Below are positions 1 through 7,918 of a DNA stretch of 27,154 bases, in pieces. Origin of the DNA: CAXSEF01 sp964236535 (lineage in GTDB: Bacteria; Pseudomonadota; Alphaproteobacteria; Acetobacterales; Acetobacteraceae); NCBI GenBank assembly GCA_964236535.1, contig CAXSEF010000039.1, positions 1-27,154 on the forward strand, in the 5' to 3' direction. The notes under the pieces were generated by a model. That model was given only the letters and a program-made list of their open reading frames with translations, made no database searches and was not told the DNA's origin. The translations under genes and the position numbers were made by a program. Each line of letters starts with the position of its first letter. The stretch's first letter is position 1.

Positions 1-2
1 GC

Positions 3-1280
3 GCCGGCGTGGCGGAGGTCAACCGCCATGCGCTGTCGGCGCCGCACGCGTTCGTTCCCGAGGGGCGGCCGGCGATGCAGGCGCTGCGAGCGCTGCTGGC
101 GGAGGTGCGGCTCGACGTACCGGCGGGGCTGCCGCCGATGATCGGCGGGCTGGTGGGGTATCTCGGCTACGACATGGTGCGGCAGATGGAGCGGCTGCCG
201 GAGAAGAACGCCGACGCGATGGGGCTGCCCGAGGCGGTGCTGCTGCGGCCGACGCTGTTCGCGGTGTTCGACACGGTGAGGGACGAGCTGACGCTGGCGG
301 CGCCGGTGTGGCCGCAGGCCGGGGTGTCGGCGGCGGCGGCGCGCGCGGCGGGCGAGGCGCGGCTTGTGGCGGCACGGGCGGCGTTGGCACGGCCGCTGGC
401 GGTGGCGGCGCCGCCGGTGGTGCTGCCCGCGCAGCCGGAGCCGGTATCGAACATGAGCCGGGCGGCGTTCGAGGGCATGGTGGTGCGGATGAAAGAGTAT
501 ATCGCGGCGGGCGATGCGTTCCAGGTGGTACCGAGCCAACGGTTCTCGGTGCCGTTCGCGCTGCCGCCGTTCTCGCTGTACCGGGCGCTGCGGCGGATCA
601 ACCCGGCGCCGTTCCTGTTCTTCCTGGATTTCGGAGGGTTCTCGGTGGTGGGGAGCTCGCCGGAGGTGCTGGTGCGGCTGAGGGACGGGGTGGTGACGAT
701 CCGGCCGCTGGCGGGCACGCGGCCGCGCGGGGAGACGCCGGAGGAGGATCGGGCGCTGGAGGCGGACCTGCTGTCGGACCCGAAGGAGCGGGCGGAGCAC
801 CTGATGCTGGTCGACCTGGGGCGCAACGATGTCGGGCGGGTGTCGGAGATCGGGAGCGTCAAGGTCACCCAGAGCTTCGCCATCGAGCGCTTCAGCCACG
901 TGATGCACATCTCGTCCACGGTGGAGGGCCGAATACGCCCCGGCCTGCAGGCGCTCGACGCCCTCGTGGCGGGTTTTCCGGCAGGCACGCTGACCGGGGC
1001 GCCAAAGATCCGGGCGATGGAGATCATCGAGGAGCTGGAGCCGGTGCGGCGGGGGATCTATGCCGGGTGCATCGGTTATTTCGCGCCGGACGGGACGATG
1101 GACACCTGCATCGGACTGCGTACCGCGGTGGTGAAAGACGGGGTGATGCACGTGCAGGCTGGCGGCGGGGTGGTCGCGGACAGCACGCCGGCGGGAGAGT
1201 TCGAGGAGACGCGGCAGAAGAGCCGGGCGCTGTTCCGGGCGGCGGAGGAGGCGGTGCGGTTCGCGGCGGAGCAAGGGTAG
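3..1280 (+). CDS. trpE: Anthranilate synthase component I (5' end outside window)
   Basis: Converts chorismate plus ammonia to anthranilate, the first committed step of tryptophan synthesis, with TrpG supplying ammonia from glutamine. The reading frame is open from the window edge, so the N-terminus is missing: about 425 residues are present against roughly 500 for the family. The GTG at position 9 is inside the gene and is not the start. The whole chorismate-binding domain is visible: FQVVPSQRFS, FFLDFGGFSVVGSSPEVLVR, IRPLAGTRPRG, DPKERAEHLMLVDLGRNDVG, FPAGTLTGAPKIRAMEIIEE, GCIGYF and VQAGGGVVADS. These separate it from isochorismate synthases and, with trpG directly downstream, from PabB. 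Stop TAG at 1278-1280, followed at once by a palindromic repeat. Very sure of the family; the true start cannot be seen. Confidence 0.96.
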   Translation, partial: AGVAEVNRHALSAPHAFVPEGRPAMQALRALLAEVRLDVPAGLPPMIGGLVGYLGYDMVRQMERLPEKNADAMGLPEAVLLRPTLFAVFDTVRDELTLAAPVWPQAGVSAAAARAAGEARLVAARAALARPLAVAAPPVVLPAQPEPVSNMSRAAFEGMVVRMKEYIAAGDAFQVVPSQRFSVPFALPPFSLYRALRRINPAPFLFFLDFGGFSVVGSSPEVLVRLRDGVVTIRPLAGTRPRGETPEEDRALEADLLSDPKERAEHLMLVDLGRNDVGRVSEIGSVKVTQSFAIERFSHVMHISSTVEGRIRPGLQALDALVAGFPAGTLTGAPKIRAMEIIEELEPVRRGIYAGCIGYFAPDGTMDTCIGLRTAVVKDGVMHVQAGGGVVADSTPAGEFEETRQKSRALFRAAEEAVRFAAEQG

Positions 1281-1326
1281 CAAGCAGGATCGAAGCTCTG
1301 CCTCAAGCTCCGCCAGAGGCTAAGCG
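1281..1326 (+). repeat. Two-stem palindromic repeat, degenerate copy after trpE
   Basis: Begins right at the trpE stop and reads like a worn copy of the window-wide element (GCAAGG, then a stem around CTCTGCC, then CCGCCA-AAGGC and a second stem). GCTCTGCC and CCGCCAGAGGC are recognisable. It lies in the 182-base gap between trpE and trpG. Forward orientation. Confidence 0.45.
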
Positions 1327-1462
1327 AAAACGGAAGTAAATGGGTTGCCTCGCTTTCAGCCGGCCAGGACGCTACCGAGATGATCGAGGGCAACGCTTGG
1401 ACCTGCTTGGTGGCAAAGCTCTCCCTGTTGACCCTGCCTCGCCCGATCCCCAAGTTTCCATT

Positions 1463-2062
1463 ATGATCCTTCTGATCGACAACTACGACAGCTTCACGTT
1501 CAACCTGGTGCATTTCCTGGGGGATCTCGAGGTGGAGTGCGACGTGCGGCGCAACGATGCGCTGAGCGCTGAACAGGCGCTGGCGCTGGAGCCGGAGGCG
1601 ATCGTGCTGTCGCCCGGGCCGTGCGCGCCCGAACAGGCGGGGATCTGTCTCGACCTGATCGCGGCATCGGCGGGGCGGGTGCCTCTGCTGGGGGTGTGCC
1701 TGGGCCACCAGGCGATCGGGCAGGCGTTCGGGGCGGTGGTGGAGCGGGCGCCGAGCCCGATGCACGGCAAGCTGAGCGACGTGGTGCATGACGGGAGCGA
1801 CGTGTTCGCGGGGCTGCCCTCGCCGTTCCAGGCGACGCGCTATCACTCGCTGATGGTGCGGGAGGATTCGCTGCCGGCGGTGCTGGAGGCGACGGCGCAC
1901 ACGCGCGACGGGGTAGTCATGGGACTTCGGCACCGCAGCCTGCCGATCTTCGGGGTGCAGTTCCACCCGGAGAGCATCGCATCGGAGCACGGGCACGAGA
2001 TCCTGGCGAACTTCATCGCGATCGCGCGCGGCCGCAACGACACGGCGACGCGTGCCGCCTGA
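1463..2062 (+). CDS. trpG: Anthranilate synthase component II (glutamine amidotransferase)
   Basis: Class I glutamine amidotransferase subunit that releases ammonia from glutamine for TrpE. 199 residues, normal length. The start is the ATG giving MILLIDNYDSFTFNL, the family's standard N-terminus; the frame is open upstream to 1340, but those 41 residues come from repeat-like intergenic DNA and match nothing. Catalytic triad: Cys79 in GVCLGHQAIGQAFG, His168 and Glu170 in GVQFHPESI. The oxyanion region SPGPCAPEQAG is present, as is the HGK segment after the nucleophile. Could also serve PabB, since some bacteria share one subunit, but its place between trpE and trpD argues for TrpG. The stop TGA shares one base with the trpD ATG (TGATG), so translation of the two is probably coupled. 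Confidence 0.95.
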   Translation: MILLIDNYDSFTFNLVHFLGDLEVECDVRRNDALSAEQALALEPEAIVLSPGPCAPEQAGICLDLIAASAGRVPLLGVCLGHQAIGQAFGAVVERAPSPMHGKLSDVVHDGSDVFAGLPSPFQATRYHSLMVREDSLPAVLEATAHTRDGVVMGLRHRSLPIFGVQFHPESIASEHGHEILANFIAIARGRNDTATRAA

Positions 2063-3156
2063 TGAACCTTCCGCAACCCGGTTCAGGGCAAAGCCCTGGC
2101 CTTGCTTCCTTGCCCCCCGAAGAGCTGCGCGGCGTGTTGACGAGGCTGGCGGCGGGCGAGGTGCTGGGCGAGGCGGAGGCGGAGGCGGTGTTCGGGCTGG
2201 TGCTCGACGGCGGTGTGGGGAGCGTGGCGCTGGCCGGGCTGCTGATGGCGCTTCGGGTCCGCGGCGAGAGCCTCGGCGAACTGGCCGGGGCGGTAGCGGC
2301 AATGCGGGCGCGCATGGTGCGGGTGGCGGTGCCGGAGGCGGTGCTGGCGGGTGCCATCGACGTGTGCGGGACCGGGGGGGACGCGGCGGGGACGCTGAAC
2401 ATTTCGACAGCGGTGGCGCTGGTGGTGGCGGGGTGCGGGGTTGCGGTGGCCAAGCACGGCAACCGGGCGTTGTCGTCCCGGACCGGCGGGGCAGACGTGC
2501 TGGCGGCACTGGGGGTGGGGCTGGACGTGCCACCGAAGCGGCTGGGAGGAGTGCTGGAGCGTGCAGGCATCGGGTTCCTGTACGCACCCGTGCACCATGA
2601 CGGGGTGCGACATGCGGCGGAGGCGCGGCTTGCGCTGGGGACGCGGACGATCTTCAACCTGCTGGGGCCGATGGCGAACCCGGCGGGGGTTCGGCGGCAG
2701 CTGACGGGGGTGTTCGCGCCGCAGTGGCTGCGGCCGGTGGCGGAGACGCTGGGGCGGCTGGGGACGGAGCGGGCGTGGGTGGTGCATGGGCGTGGCGCCG
2801 GCGGCGGCCCAGGGCTGGACGAGCTGACGCTGGCGGGGCCGAGCGACGTGGTGGAGTGGCGAGACGGCGCCGCGCGGGCGTTCGTGGTGAGACCGGAGGA
2901 GACAGGGCTGGCCCCTGCCCCGCAGTCAGCAATCGCGGGCGGGGATCCGGCGGAGAACGCTGCGGCGCTGCTGCGGCTGCTGCGAGGCGAGGTGGGCGCG
3001 TATCGCGACACGGTGCTGCTGAACGCCGCGGCGGGACTGATCGTGGCAGGGCGCGTGAGCGAGCTGCGCGAGGGCGTGGCAGTGGCGGCGCGGTCGGTGG
3101 ATCAAGGGGCGGCACTGGGAGCACTTGAGGCGCTGCGGCGGGAGACGGCGGGCTAG
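2062..3156 (+). CDS. trpD: Anthranilate phosphoribosyltransferase
   Basis: Transfers the phosphoribosyl group from PRPP to anthranilate. 364 residues, slightly longer than the usual 335-345. Visible motifs: the PRPP-binding loop CGTGGDAAGTLNIST (102-116), KHGNRALSSRTGGADVL (131-147), the anthranilate-site segment HHDGVRHA and the structural TRTIFNLLGPMANPA. The start overlaps the trpG stop. The first ~17 residues, before LPPEELRGVL, are not family-like: they are encoded by a reverse-oriented piece of the intergenic repeat that includes a perfect 6-bp hairpin (2084-2098). Either the repeat has been taken into the coding region or translation starts a little later, for example at the TTG of ASLPPEEL; the overlap with trpG favours 2062. 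Confidence 0.94.
   Translation: MNLPQPGSGQSPGLASLPPEELRGVLTRLAAGEVLGEAEAEAVFGLVLDGGVGSVALAGLLMALRVRGESLGELAGAVAAMRARMVRVAVPEAVLAGAIDVCGTGGDAAGTLNISTAVALVVAGCGVAVAKHGNRALSSRTGGADVLAALGVGLDVPPKRLGGVLERAGIGFLYAPVHHDGVRHAAEARLALGTRTIFNLLGPMANPAGVRRQLTGVFAPQWLRPVAETLGRLGTERAWVVHGRGAGGGPGLDELTLAGPSDVVEWRDGAARAFVVRPEETGLAPAPQSAIAGGDPAENAAALLRLLRGEVGAYRDTVLLNAAAGLIVAGRVSELREGVAVAARSVDQGAALGALEALRRETAG
2079..2107 (-). repeat. Palindromic repeat fragment inside the trpD 5' coding region
   Basis: CAGGGC-AAA-GCCCTG is a perfect hairpin (2084-2089 with 2093-2098, 3-base loop). Its reverse complement, starting GCAAGGCCAGGGCTTTGCCC, matches the first half of the dispersed element. It lies 22 bases after the trpD ATG, where an mRNA hairpin could affect early translation. 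Confidence 0.5.
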
Positions 3157-3174
3157 GCCCACGACGGGCGTTCC

Positions 3175-3232
3175 CTCCGTCCGGACCGGGACAGCGCCGA
3201 GCCGTCTGGAACCTACCTGTGAACGGGTTCGA
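3175..3232 (+). repeat. Degenerate palindromic repeat between trpD and trpC
   Basis: Contains a worn second half of the window-wide element (GCCGAGCCGTCTGGAACC compared with GGCCGAGCCGCTGGAACCCG after hisG), followed by a weak inverted match around GAACGGGTTCGAACGG. It fills part of the 210-base gap between trpD and the chosen trpC start. Confidence 0.35.
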
Positions 3233-3366
3233 ACGGCCCATCCCGGGCAGCGTTCAGAGGCAGCGTGCCGTCCTTGTCATCCGGTCGCCTTGGTGATCGC
3301 AGCGGGCGGCAGTATTGCTTGTCTCATGGCCATAGGCGGGCGGGCATGACGAACGGCGGGAGCGGA

Positions 3367-4287
3367 ATGCCGGACACGCTGGCACGGATCTGCACCGGAA
3401 CCCGGGCGGAGACGGCCCGGCGGAAAGCGGCGGTCGGCGAGGCGGCGCTGCTCACGCAGGCGCAGGCGCGGGACGCGCCGCGCGGGTTCCATGCGGCATT
3501 GCTGCGCGCGACTGGCGGGGCGGCGCAGGAGGCGGCGGCGGTCGCGGGCGCCACGATGGTGGGGCTGGACGGCGGCGGGCTGACGGTGGCGCTGGACGTG
3601 CCCGGTGGGCTCGCGGTGGTGCCCGGGCTGGGCGGGGCACCGGGCAGGCCGATGCTGGGTCTGATTGCCGAGATCAAGCAGCGCTCGCCGTCGGGCGGGG
3701 TGATCCGGCCGGGCTTCGACCCCGTGGCGCTGGCTCGGGAGTACGCGGCAGGGGGCGCCGCGTGCCTTTCGGTGCTGACCGACTGGCCCTGGTTCGGCGG
3801 GGAGCCCGCACACCTGGTGGCGGTGCAGGCGGCAGTGACGCTGCCGGTACTGCGCAAGGACTTCATGCTTGACCCGTGGCAGATCGTCGAGAGCCGGGCG
3901 ATGGGGGCAGACTGCGTGCTGCTGATCCTGGCGGCGCTGTCGGACGCGCAGGCGGCGGAGCTGGAGGCGACGGCGATCGGGCTGGGAATGGATGTGCTCG
4001 CGGAGGTGCATGATCCCATCGAACTCGAGCGGGCCTTGCTGCTGCGCACGCCGATGATCGGGGTGAACAACCGCGACCTCCGCACGCTGCAGACCGACCT
4101 CGCGACGACGGAGGCGCTGGCGGCGCTGGTGCCGGCCGGGCGGACGATGGTGGCCGAAAGCGGGATTGGCGGACACGCGGACGTGCTGCGGCTCGAGCGG
4201 GCGGGCGCGCGCTGCTTCCTGGTGGGCGAAAGCCTGCTGCGGCACGCGGATGTCGGTGCGGCGACCCGGATGCTGCTCGGCGCATGA
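3367..4287 (+). CDS. trpC: Indole-3-glycerol phosphate synthase
   Basis: Closes the ring of CdRP to give indole-3-glycerol phosphate; TIM-barrel fold. The chosen start, MPDTLARICTGTRAE, looks like the family N-terminus and has GGGAG four bases upstream; an in-frame ATG at 3346 would add seven residues but has a poorer ribosome site. Key motifs: LIAEIKQRSPSGG, LRKDFMLDPWQI, CVLLILAAL, LAEVHD, GVNNRDLRTL, VAESGI and FLVGESLL. At 306 residues it is about 40 longer than the usual 260-270. The surplus lies between residues ~49 and ~96, a Gly/Ala-rich stretch between the N-terminal helices and the first barrel strand. The stop overlaps the moaC start (ATGA). No TrpF fusion. Confidence 0.94.
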   Translation: MPDTLARICTGTRAETARRKAAVGEAALLTQAQARDAPRGFHAALLRATGGAAQEAAAVAGATMVGLDGGGLTVALDVPGGLAVVPGLGGAPGRPMLGLIAEIKQRSPSGGVIRPGFDPVALAREYAAGGAACLSVLTDWPWFGGEPAHLVAVQAAVTLPVLRKDFMLDPWQIVESRAMGADCVLLILAALSDAQAAELEATAIGLGMDVLAEVHDPIELERALLLRTPMIGVNNRDLRTLQTDLATTEALAALVPAGRTMVAESGIGGHADVLRLERAGARCFLVGESLLRHADVGAATRMLLGA

Positions 4288-4910
4288 GTGGGGAATGGGA
4301 CAAGATGGATGAGGAGAAGCCGGGCGCGGGCGGCGTCGGGTCGCTGCCGCCCGGGGTGGCCGGCGGCGCCGGCGGCGACATGGCGGACGCTGGCAACCCG
4401 CAAACGGTGCGGCCGGGCAGGCTCACGCATTTCGACGCGCAAGGCCAGGCGGTGATGGTCGACGTGTCCGGCAAGTCCGAGACGGCACGCACCGCAACCG
4501 CACGGGCTCGGGTATCGATGCAGCCGGCGACGCTGCGTCTGGTGCGCGAGGGCGGGGCGAAGAAGGGCGACGTGCTGGGCACCGCGCGGCTGGCGGGGAT
4601 CATGGCGGCCAAGCGGACCGCCGAGCTGATCCCGCTGTGCCACCCGCTGCCGATCAGCTCGGTGTCGCTGGAGCTGGAAGCCGTGGACGATGCGGGTGGT
4701 TTTACCGGGCCAAGCCCGGGCATCGAGATCGCCGCGACGGTGCGCACCACCGGGCGGACCGGGGTGGAGATGGAGGCGCTGACCGCAGTGTCGGTGGCGG
4801 CGCTCACAGTCTACGACATGCTCAAGGCGGTGGACCGCGCGATGCGGGTGGACGGGCTGCGCATCGTGCACAAGGCGGGCGGCAAGTCGGGCGAGTTCAG
4901 CCAGGGCTGA
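4284..4910 (+). CDS. moaC: Cyclic pyranopterin monophosphate synthase
   Basis: Second step of molybdenum-cofactor synthesis: converts the MoaA product 3',8-cyclo-GTP to cyclic pyranopterin monophosphate. The body starting LTHFDAQGQAVMVDVSGK is standard. Active-site features: LCHPLPISSV (118-127), EMEALTAVSVAAL (162-174), and Asp178 and Lys181 in VYDMLKAVD. Starting at the ATG that overlaps the trpC stop (ATGA) gives 208 residues, about 45 more than usual, with a Gly/Pro-rich N-terminus. In-frame ATGs at 4305 and 4380 are alternatives, and 4380 would give a family-length protein, but its ribosome site is poor. The overlap suggests coupling to trpC; this trp-moa adjacency is known in Alphaproteobacteria. 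Confidence 0.94.
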   Translation: MSGEWDKMDEEKPGAGGVGSLPPGVAGGAGGDMADAGNPQTVRPGRLTHFDAQGQAVMVDVSGKSETARTATARARVSMQPATLRLVREGGAKKGDVLGTARLAGIMAAKRTAELIPLCHPLPISSVSLELEAVDDAGGFTGPSPGIEIAATVRTTGRTGVEMEALTAVSVAALTVYDMLKAVDRAMRVDGLRIVHKAGGKSGEFSQG

Positions 4911-5045
4911 GCTCCGGCATCGCCCAAAACGGCGGGTGCGGTCGACGGGTCCATGCGGGCGCGACTTGCCAGGGTTGCCGCTGCATGCCGCGCGACCATT
5001 ACGCCGGCCGGCGTTGCGCGTGTCGCGAACGGACAGGGTGTTACA

Positions 5046-6275
5046 ATGGCGGACATGATCACGGTCGAGCAGGCGCGGGCGCAGGTGCTGGACGGCCTGC
5101 AGCCGACACCGCCCGAGATCGTGGGGCTGAGCGAGTCCTGGGGCCGGGTGCTGGCGCAGGACGTGGTGGCGCGGCTGACCAACCCGCCGGGGGACGTGTC
5201 GGCGATGGACGGCTACGCGCTACGGGCGGCGGACGCCACGCAGGGCGCGGTGCTACGGGTGACGGGGGCGGCGCCGGCCGGGCATCCCTGGACCGGCGTG
5301 GTGGATGTCGGCCAGGCGGTGCGGCTGTTCACCGGCAGCCTGGTGCCGCGCGGCGCGGACACCGTGCTGCTGCAGGAGGACGCGACGCTGCTGCAGGAAG
5401 GGGCGGCGCGGGAGGGCGGGCTGGTGCGGGTTGACGAGGCGCCACGTTCGGGGCGCCACATCCGCCCGATGGGGCAGGATTTCGCTGCGGGCGACGTCGT
5501 GTTGGGGCGCGGGCGGCGGCTGGGGGCGCGCGACGTCGGGCTGGCAGCGGCGGCAAACCATCCCTGGCTTGCCGTGCATCGCAAGCCGCGGGTGGCCATC
5601 CTGGCGACAGGCGACGAGATCGTCATGCCGGGCGAGCCGGTCGGGCCGGGCGCGATCGTGTCGTCGAACAGCCACGCGATCGCGGCGCTGGTGCGGGCAT
5701 GTGGTGCGGAGCCGGTGCTGCTGCCGATCGCGCGCGACGATCGCGCGTCGCTGGAGGCGGCGGCAGACGCGGTGGCCGGGCACGACATCCTGGTGACCAT
5801 CGGCGGGGCCAGCGTGGGCGACCACGACCTGGTGCATGCGGCACTGACCGCGCGCGGGATGCGCACCGGGTTCTGGCGGGTGGCGATGCGGCCCGGCAAG
5901 CCGCTGATGGCGGGGCTGATGGGCGACGTCAAGGTGCTCGGGCTGCCAGGCAATCCCGTGTCGTCGCTGGTGTGCAGCGTCCTGTTCCTGGCACCGGCAT
6001 TGCGGGTGCTGCTGGGCGGCGGTGGATGGGGGCCGCCGACAGTGCGGGCGCGACTTGGGGTGGCGATGCGGGCGAACGACCACCGGGCGGATCACCTGCG
6101 CGCGTCGCTGCAGGACGGGCCCGACGGGCTGGTGGTGACGCCGGATACCGTGCAGGACTCGGGAATGCTGGCGGCGCTGGCACGGGCCGATGCGCTGCTG
6201 CTCCGGGCGCCGCATGCGCCGGCGCTGGAGGCGGGCGCCACGGTGGAGGTGATCCGGCTCGACCCGGCCTTGTGA
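5046..6275 (+). CDS. moeA: Molybdopterin molybdenumtransferase MoeA
   Basis: Inserts molybdate into adenylylated molybdopterin in the last step of Mo-cofactor assembly. The start MADMITVEQARAQVL has AGGG seven bases upstream; the frame is open to 4953 but that extension is unlike the family. 409 residues, normal. Domain order: N-terminal MoeA region with DVSAMDGYALRAAD (50-63) and GRHIRPMGQDF (136-146); MoCF-type nucleotide-binding domain (about 180-320) with ILATGDEI, SSNSHAI and TIGGASVGDHD; then MRPGKPLMAG, LGLPGNPVSSL and the C-terminal domain. It follows moaC after 135 bases and precedes lexA. A palindromic repeat begins right after its stop. Confidence 0.95.
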   Translation: MADMITVEQARAQVLDGLQPTPPEIVGLSESWGRVLAQDVVARLTNPPGDVSAMDGYALRAADATQGAVLRVTGAAPAGHPWTGVVDVGQAVRLFTGSLVPRGADTVLLQEDATLLQEGAAREGGLVRVDEAPRSGRHIRPMGQDFAAGDVVLGRGRRLGARDVGLAAAANHPWLAVHRKPRVAILATGDEIVMPGEPVGPGAIVSSNSHAIAALVRACGAEPVLLPIARDDRASLEAAADAVAGHDILVTIGGASVGDHDLVHAALTARGMRTGFWRVAMRPGKPLMAGLMGDVKVLGLPGNPVSSLVCSVLFLAPALRVLLGGGGWGPPTVRARLGVAMRANDHRADHLRASLQDGPDGLVVTPDTVQDSGMLAALARADALLLRAPHAPALEAGATVEVIRLDPAL

Positions 6276-6345
6276 GCAGCGAGCAAGGCCAAGGCTCTCC
6301 CGGACTCCGCTCACGGCAAGCCTGCTGAATCTACCAGCGAACGGT
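6276..6345 (+). repeat. Degenerate palindromic repeat after moeA
   Basis: Begins at the moeA stop with GCAGCGAGCAAGGCCAAGG and CTCTCCCGGACTCCGC, a worn copy of the dispersed element in forward orientation. TGAATCTACCAGCGAACGG resembles the tail of the copy after trpD. The rest of the 190-base gap to the lexA promoter holds no recognisable gene. Confidence 0.4.
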
Positions 6346-6463
6346 TTCGACCGCATGCGGTCCGGACGCCTCTGCTTTCGAAGGCCGGTCCAGGGACGCT
6401 GCCGCCGGTGGAGTTCATAGGCAGACCCTCCGGCCCTACCTGCTCCGTCCTACGGCCGGCATC

Positions 6464-6493
6464 TTGACGCCGGTCGCGGAACCTAATTAGAAC
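6464..6493 (+). promoter_or_regulatory. Candidate lexA promoter
   Basis: TTGACG at 6464-6469 (five of six matches to the -35 consensus), an 18-base spacer, then TAGAAC at 6488-6493 as a -10. The LexA operator overlaps the -10, which fits autorepression. The placement is inferred; no start site is known. Confidence 0.5.
6479..6493 (+). promoter_or_regulatory. LexA operator 1 (alphaproteobacterial SOS box)
   Basis: GAAC-CTAATTA-GAAC, a perfect match to the GAAC-N7-GAAC direct-repeat SOS box of Alphaproteobacteria. It ends 86 bases before the lexA ATG and overlaps the candidate -10. Confidence 0.85.
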
Positions 6494-6502
6494 ATCGATC
6501 AG

Positions 6503-6517
6503 GTTTACAGTTTGTTC
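6503..6517 (+). promoter_or_regulatory. Possible LexA operator 2
   Basis: GTTT-ACAGTTT-GTTC is the complementary form (GTTC-N7-GTTC) with one mismatch in the first half-site. It lies 9 bases downstream of operator 1 in opposite orientation. Confidence 0.55.
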
Positions 6518-6579
6518 CATGCTGGCGTCGCGCCGTATGGGCGGCGGGTCTGGTTTTGATTTCTGGTTGGGGCAGGGCC

Positions 6580-7344
6580 ATGCTGACGCGCAAGCAACAT
6601 GAATTGCTGATCTTCATCGACGAGCACCTTCAGCGGACCGGGTTCTCGCCGTCGTTCGAGGAGATGAAGGAGGGACTGCAGCTCCGCTCGAAGTCGGGCA
6701 TCCACCGTCTGATCTCGGCGCTGGAGGAACGTGGTTTCCTGCGGCGTCGCCATCACCGAGCCAGAGCGCTCGAGGTGATGCGCCGGCCGGAGGGCATGGC
6801 GCAGGGTGCAGGCGCGCTGGCGCTGCGCGCCGAAGCCGGCGCGACCGAGCGGACGGACGTCGCAGGGGTTGCCGGGGATGTCGCGGCATTCACGCCGAAC
6901 GTGATCCACGGCGACTTCACGGCGCGGCTGGCCGGCGTGCGCGTGGCGGACGGCGCGGTGGCCGTGCAGCTGCCCCTGTACGGCAAGATCGCGGCCGGCA
7001 TGCCGATCGAGGCGTTGCGCGACAACGGCTGCCTGGTGGAGGTGCCGATGGCGCTGCTCGGCACCGGCGAGCACTTCGCACTTGAGGTTGACGGCGACTC
7101 GATGATCGAGGCCGGGATCCTGAGCGGTGACACGGTGCTCATCCGCAAGGGAGAGGCGGCGGAGACCGGGCAGATTGTTGTCGCTCTGGTCAATGAGGAA
7201 CAGGTCACTCTGAAGCGGTTGCGGCGGCGCGGCAGCTCCATCGCCCTTGAGCCGGCCAATGCCAAGCACGAGACGCAGATCTACCCGGGCGATCGGGTGA
7301 AGGTGCAAGGGCGTCTGGTTGGGCTGCTGCGCAGCTACAGCTGA
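6580..7344 (+). CDS. lexA: LexA repressor
   Basis: SOS-response repressor that self-cleaves when stimulated by RecA filaments. The start MLTRKQHELLIFIDEHL is the alphaproteobacterial LexA N-terminus, with GGGG seven bases upstream; the frame is open for eight more codons that do not match. 254 residues, longer than E. coli LexA (202) but normal for this class, with a long linker (about 70-125). Winged helix at 1-65; cleavage site Ala139-Gly140 in KIAAGMPIEAL; catalytic Ser174 in GDSMIEAGI and Lys212 in VTLKRLRRR. Two operators upstream indicate autoregulation. Convergent with comEC. Confidence 0.96.
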   Translation: MLTRKQHELLIFIDEHLQRTGFSPSFEEMKEGLQLRSKSGIHRLISALEERGFLRRRHHRARALEVMRRPEGMAQGAGALALRAEAGATERTDVAGVAGDVAAFTPNVIHGDFTARLAGVRVADGAVAVQLPLYGKIAAGMPIEALRDNGCLVEVPMALLGTGEHFALEVDGDSMIEAGILSGDTVLIRKGEAAETGQIVVALVNEEQVTLKRLRRRGSSIALEPANAKHETQIYPGDRVKVQGRLVGLLRSYS

Positions 7345-7918
7345 GCGGGCGCCTTGCAGGAAACAGGGGACTGGCGGGACGACAGCCCGAGCGGGTGATC
7401 GTTGGTCGGCAGCAGACATCGCCTGCAACCGGCTGGACGATGGCGAGGCGGCGGCGCATGTTCTAGGTGAACCTGTTCCTGGCCTGTGGCGATGCCACCG
7501 ATCGTGGCCGGCGCTGGCGGCCTTTATGCTGACCGGCGGACCGGAGACCGTCGCAGTCCGGCTCAGAGGCGGCCTGGCCGGTGCTATGCTGTGCTTCCTG
7601 GCCGGAATACGACGCGAGTCGGGCTTTCGCCAGGATGGCGGCCCGACGGTGGCGCAGCTCAGGGCCAAGCTACGGGTATTCGTTCCGGTATGGGTTCGCT
7701 AATGCTGCCGTGCACCGTGGCCGCGACGGTGGTGCGGCTGCCCGGCCACTTGGGTCTTGTGGTGCCCGATCCGTAGGCGGGACGCTGGCGTGAGGCGACG
7801 CGCTACGTGGCCGGGTCACGACCGGTGCAGATGCTGCTGTCGGTTTACAGCCTTGGCGGCGCGGCTGGCGCGCGTGACGGGGTGATGGTCCGGATCATCG
7901 TGCGTGGCCCCTTCGTGG
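7345..7918. other. 574-base gap with no recognised gene between lexA and comEC
   Basis: Lies between two convergent genes. It holds short overlapping open frames in all three forward frames (the longest runs from within lexA to 7702), but none shows a known domain, a good ribosome site or a conserved-looking motif. Base composition is as GC-rich as the neighbours, and the overlapping frames would fit decayed coding sequence. I could not identify a parent gene. Confidence 0.5.

Noticed and set aside
1340..1462. Longer trpG start at 1340
   Set aside because: Adds 41 residues encoded by intergenic repeat-like DNA; MILLIDNYDSFT is the standard N-terminus.
1076..2587. 503-codon minus-strand open frame opposite trpE-trpG-trpD
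   Set aside because: Low-complexity Arg/Pro/Ala product lying antisense to three well-supported genes; long antisense frames are expected at this GC content.
3324..4871. 515-codon minus-strand open frame opposite trpC-moaC
   Set aside because: Shadow of two confident genes; no domain or ribosome site.
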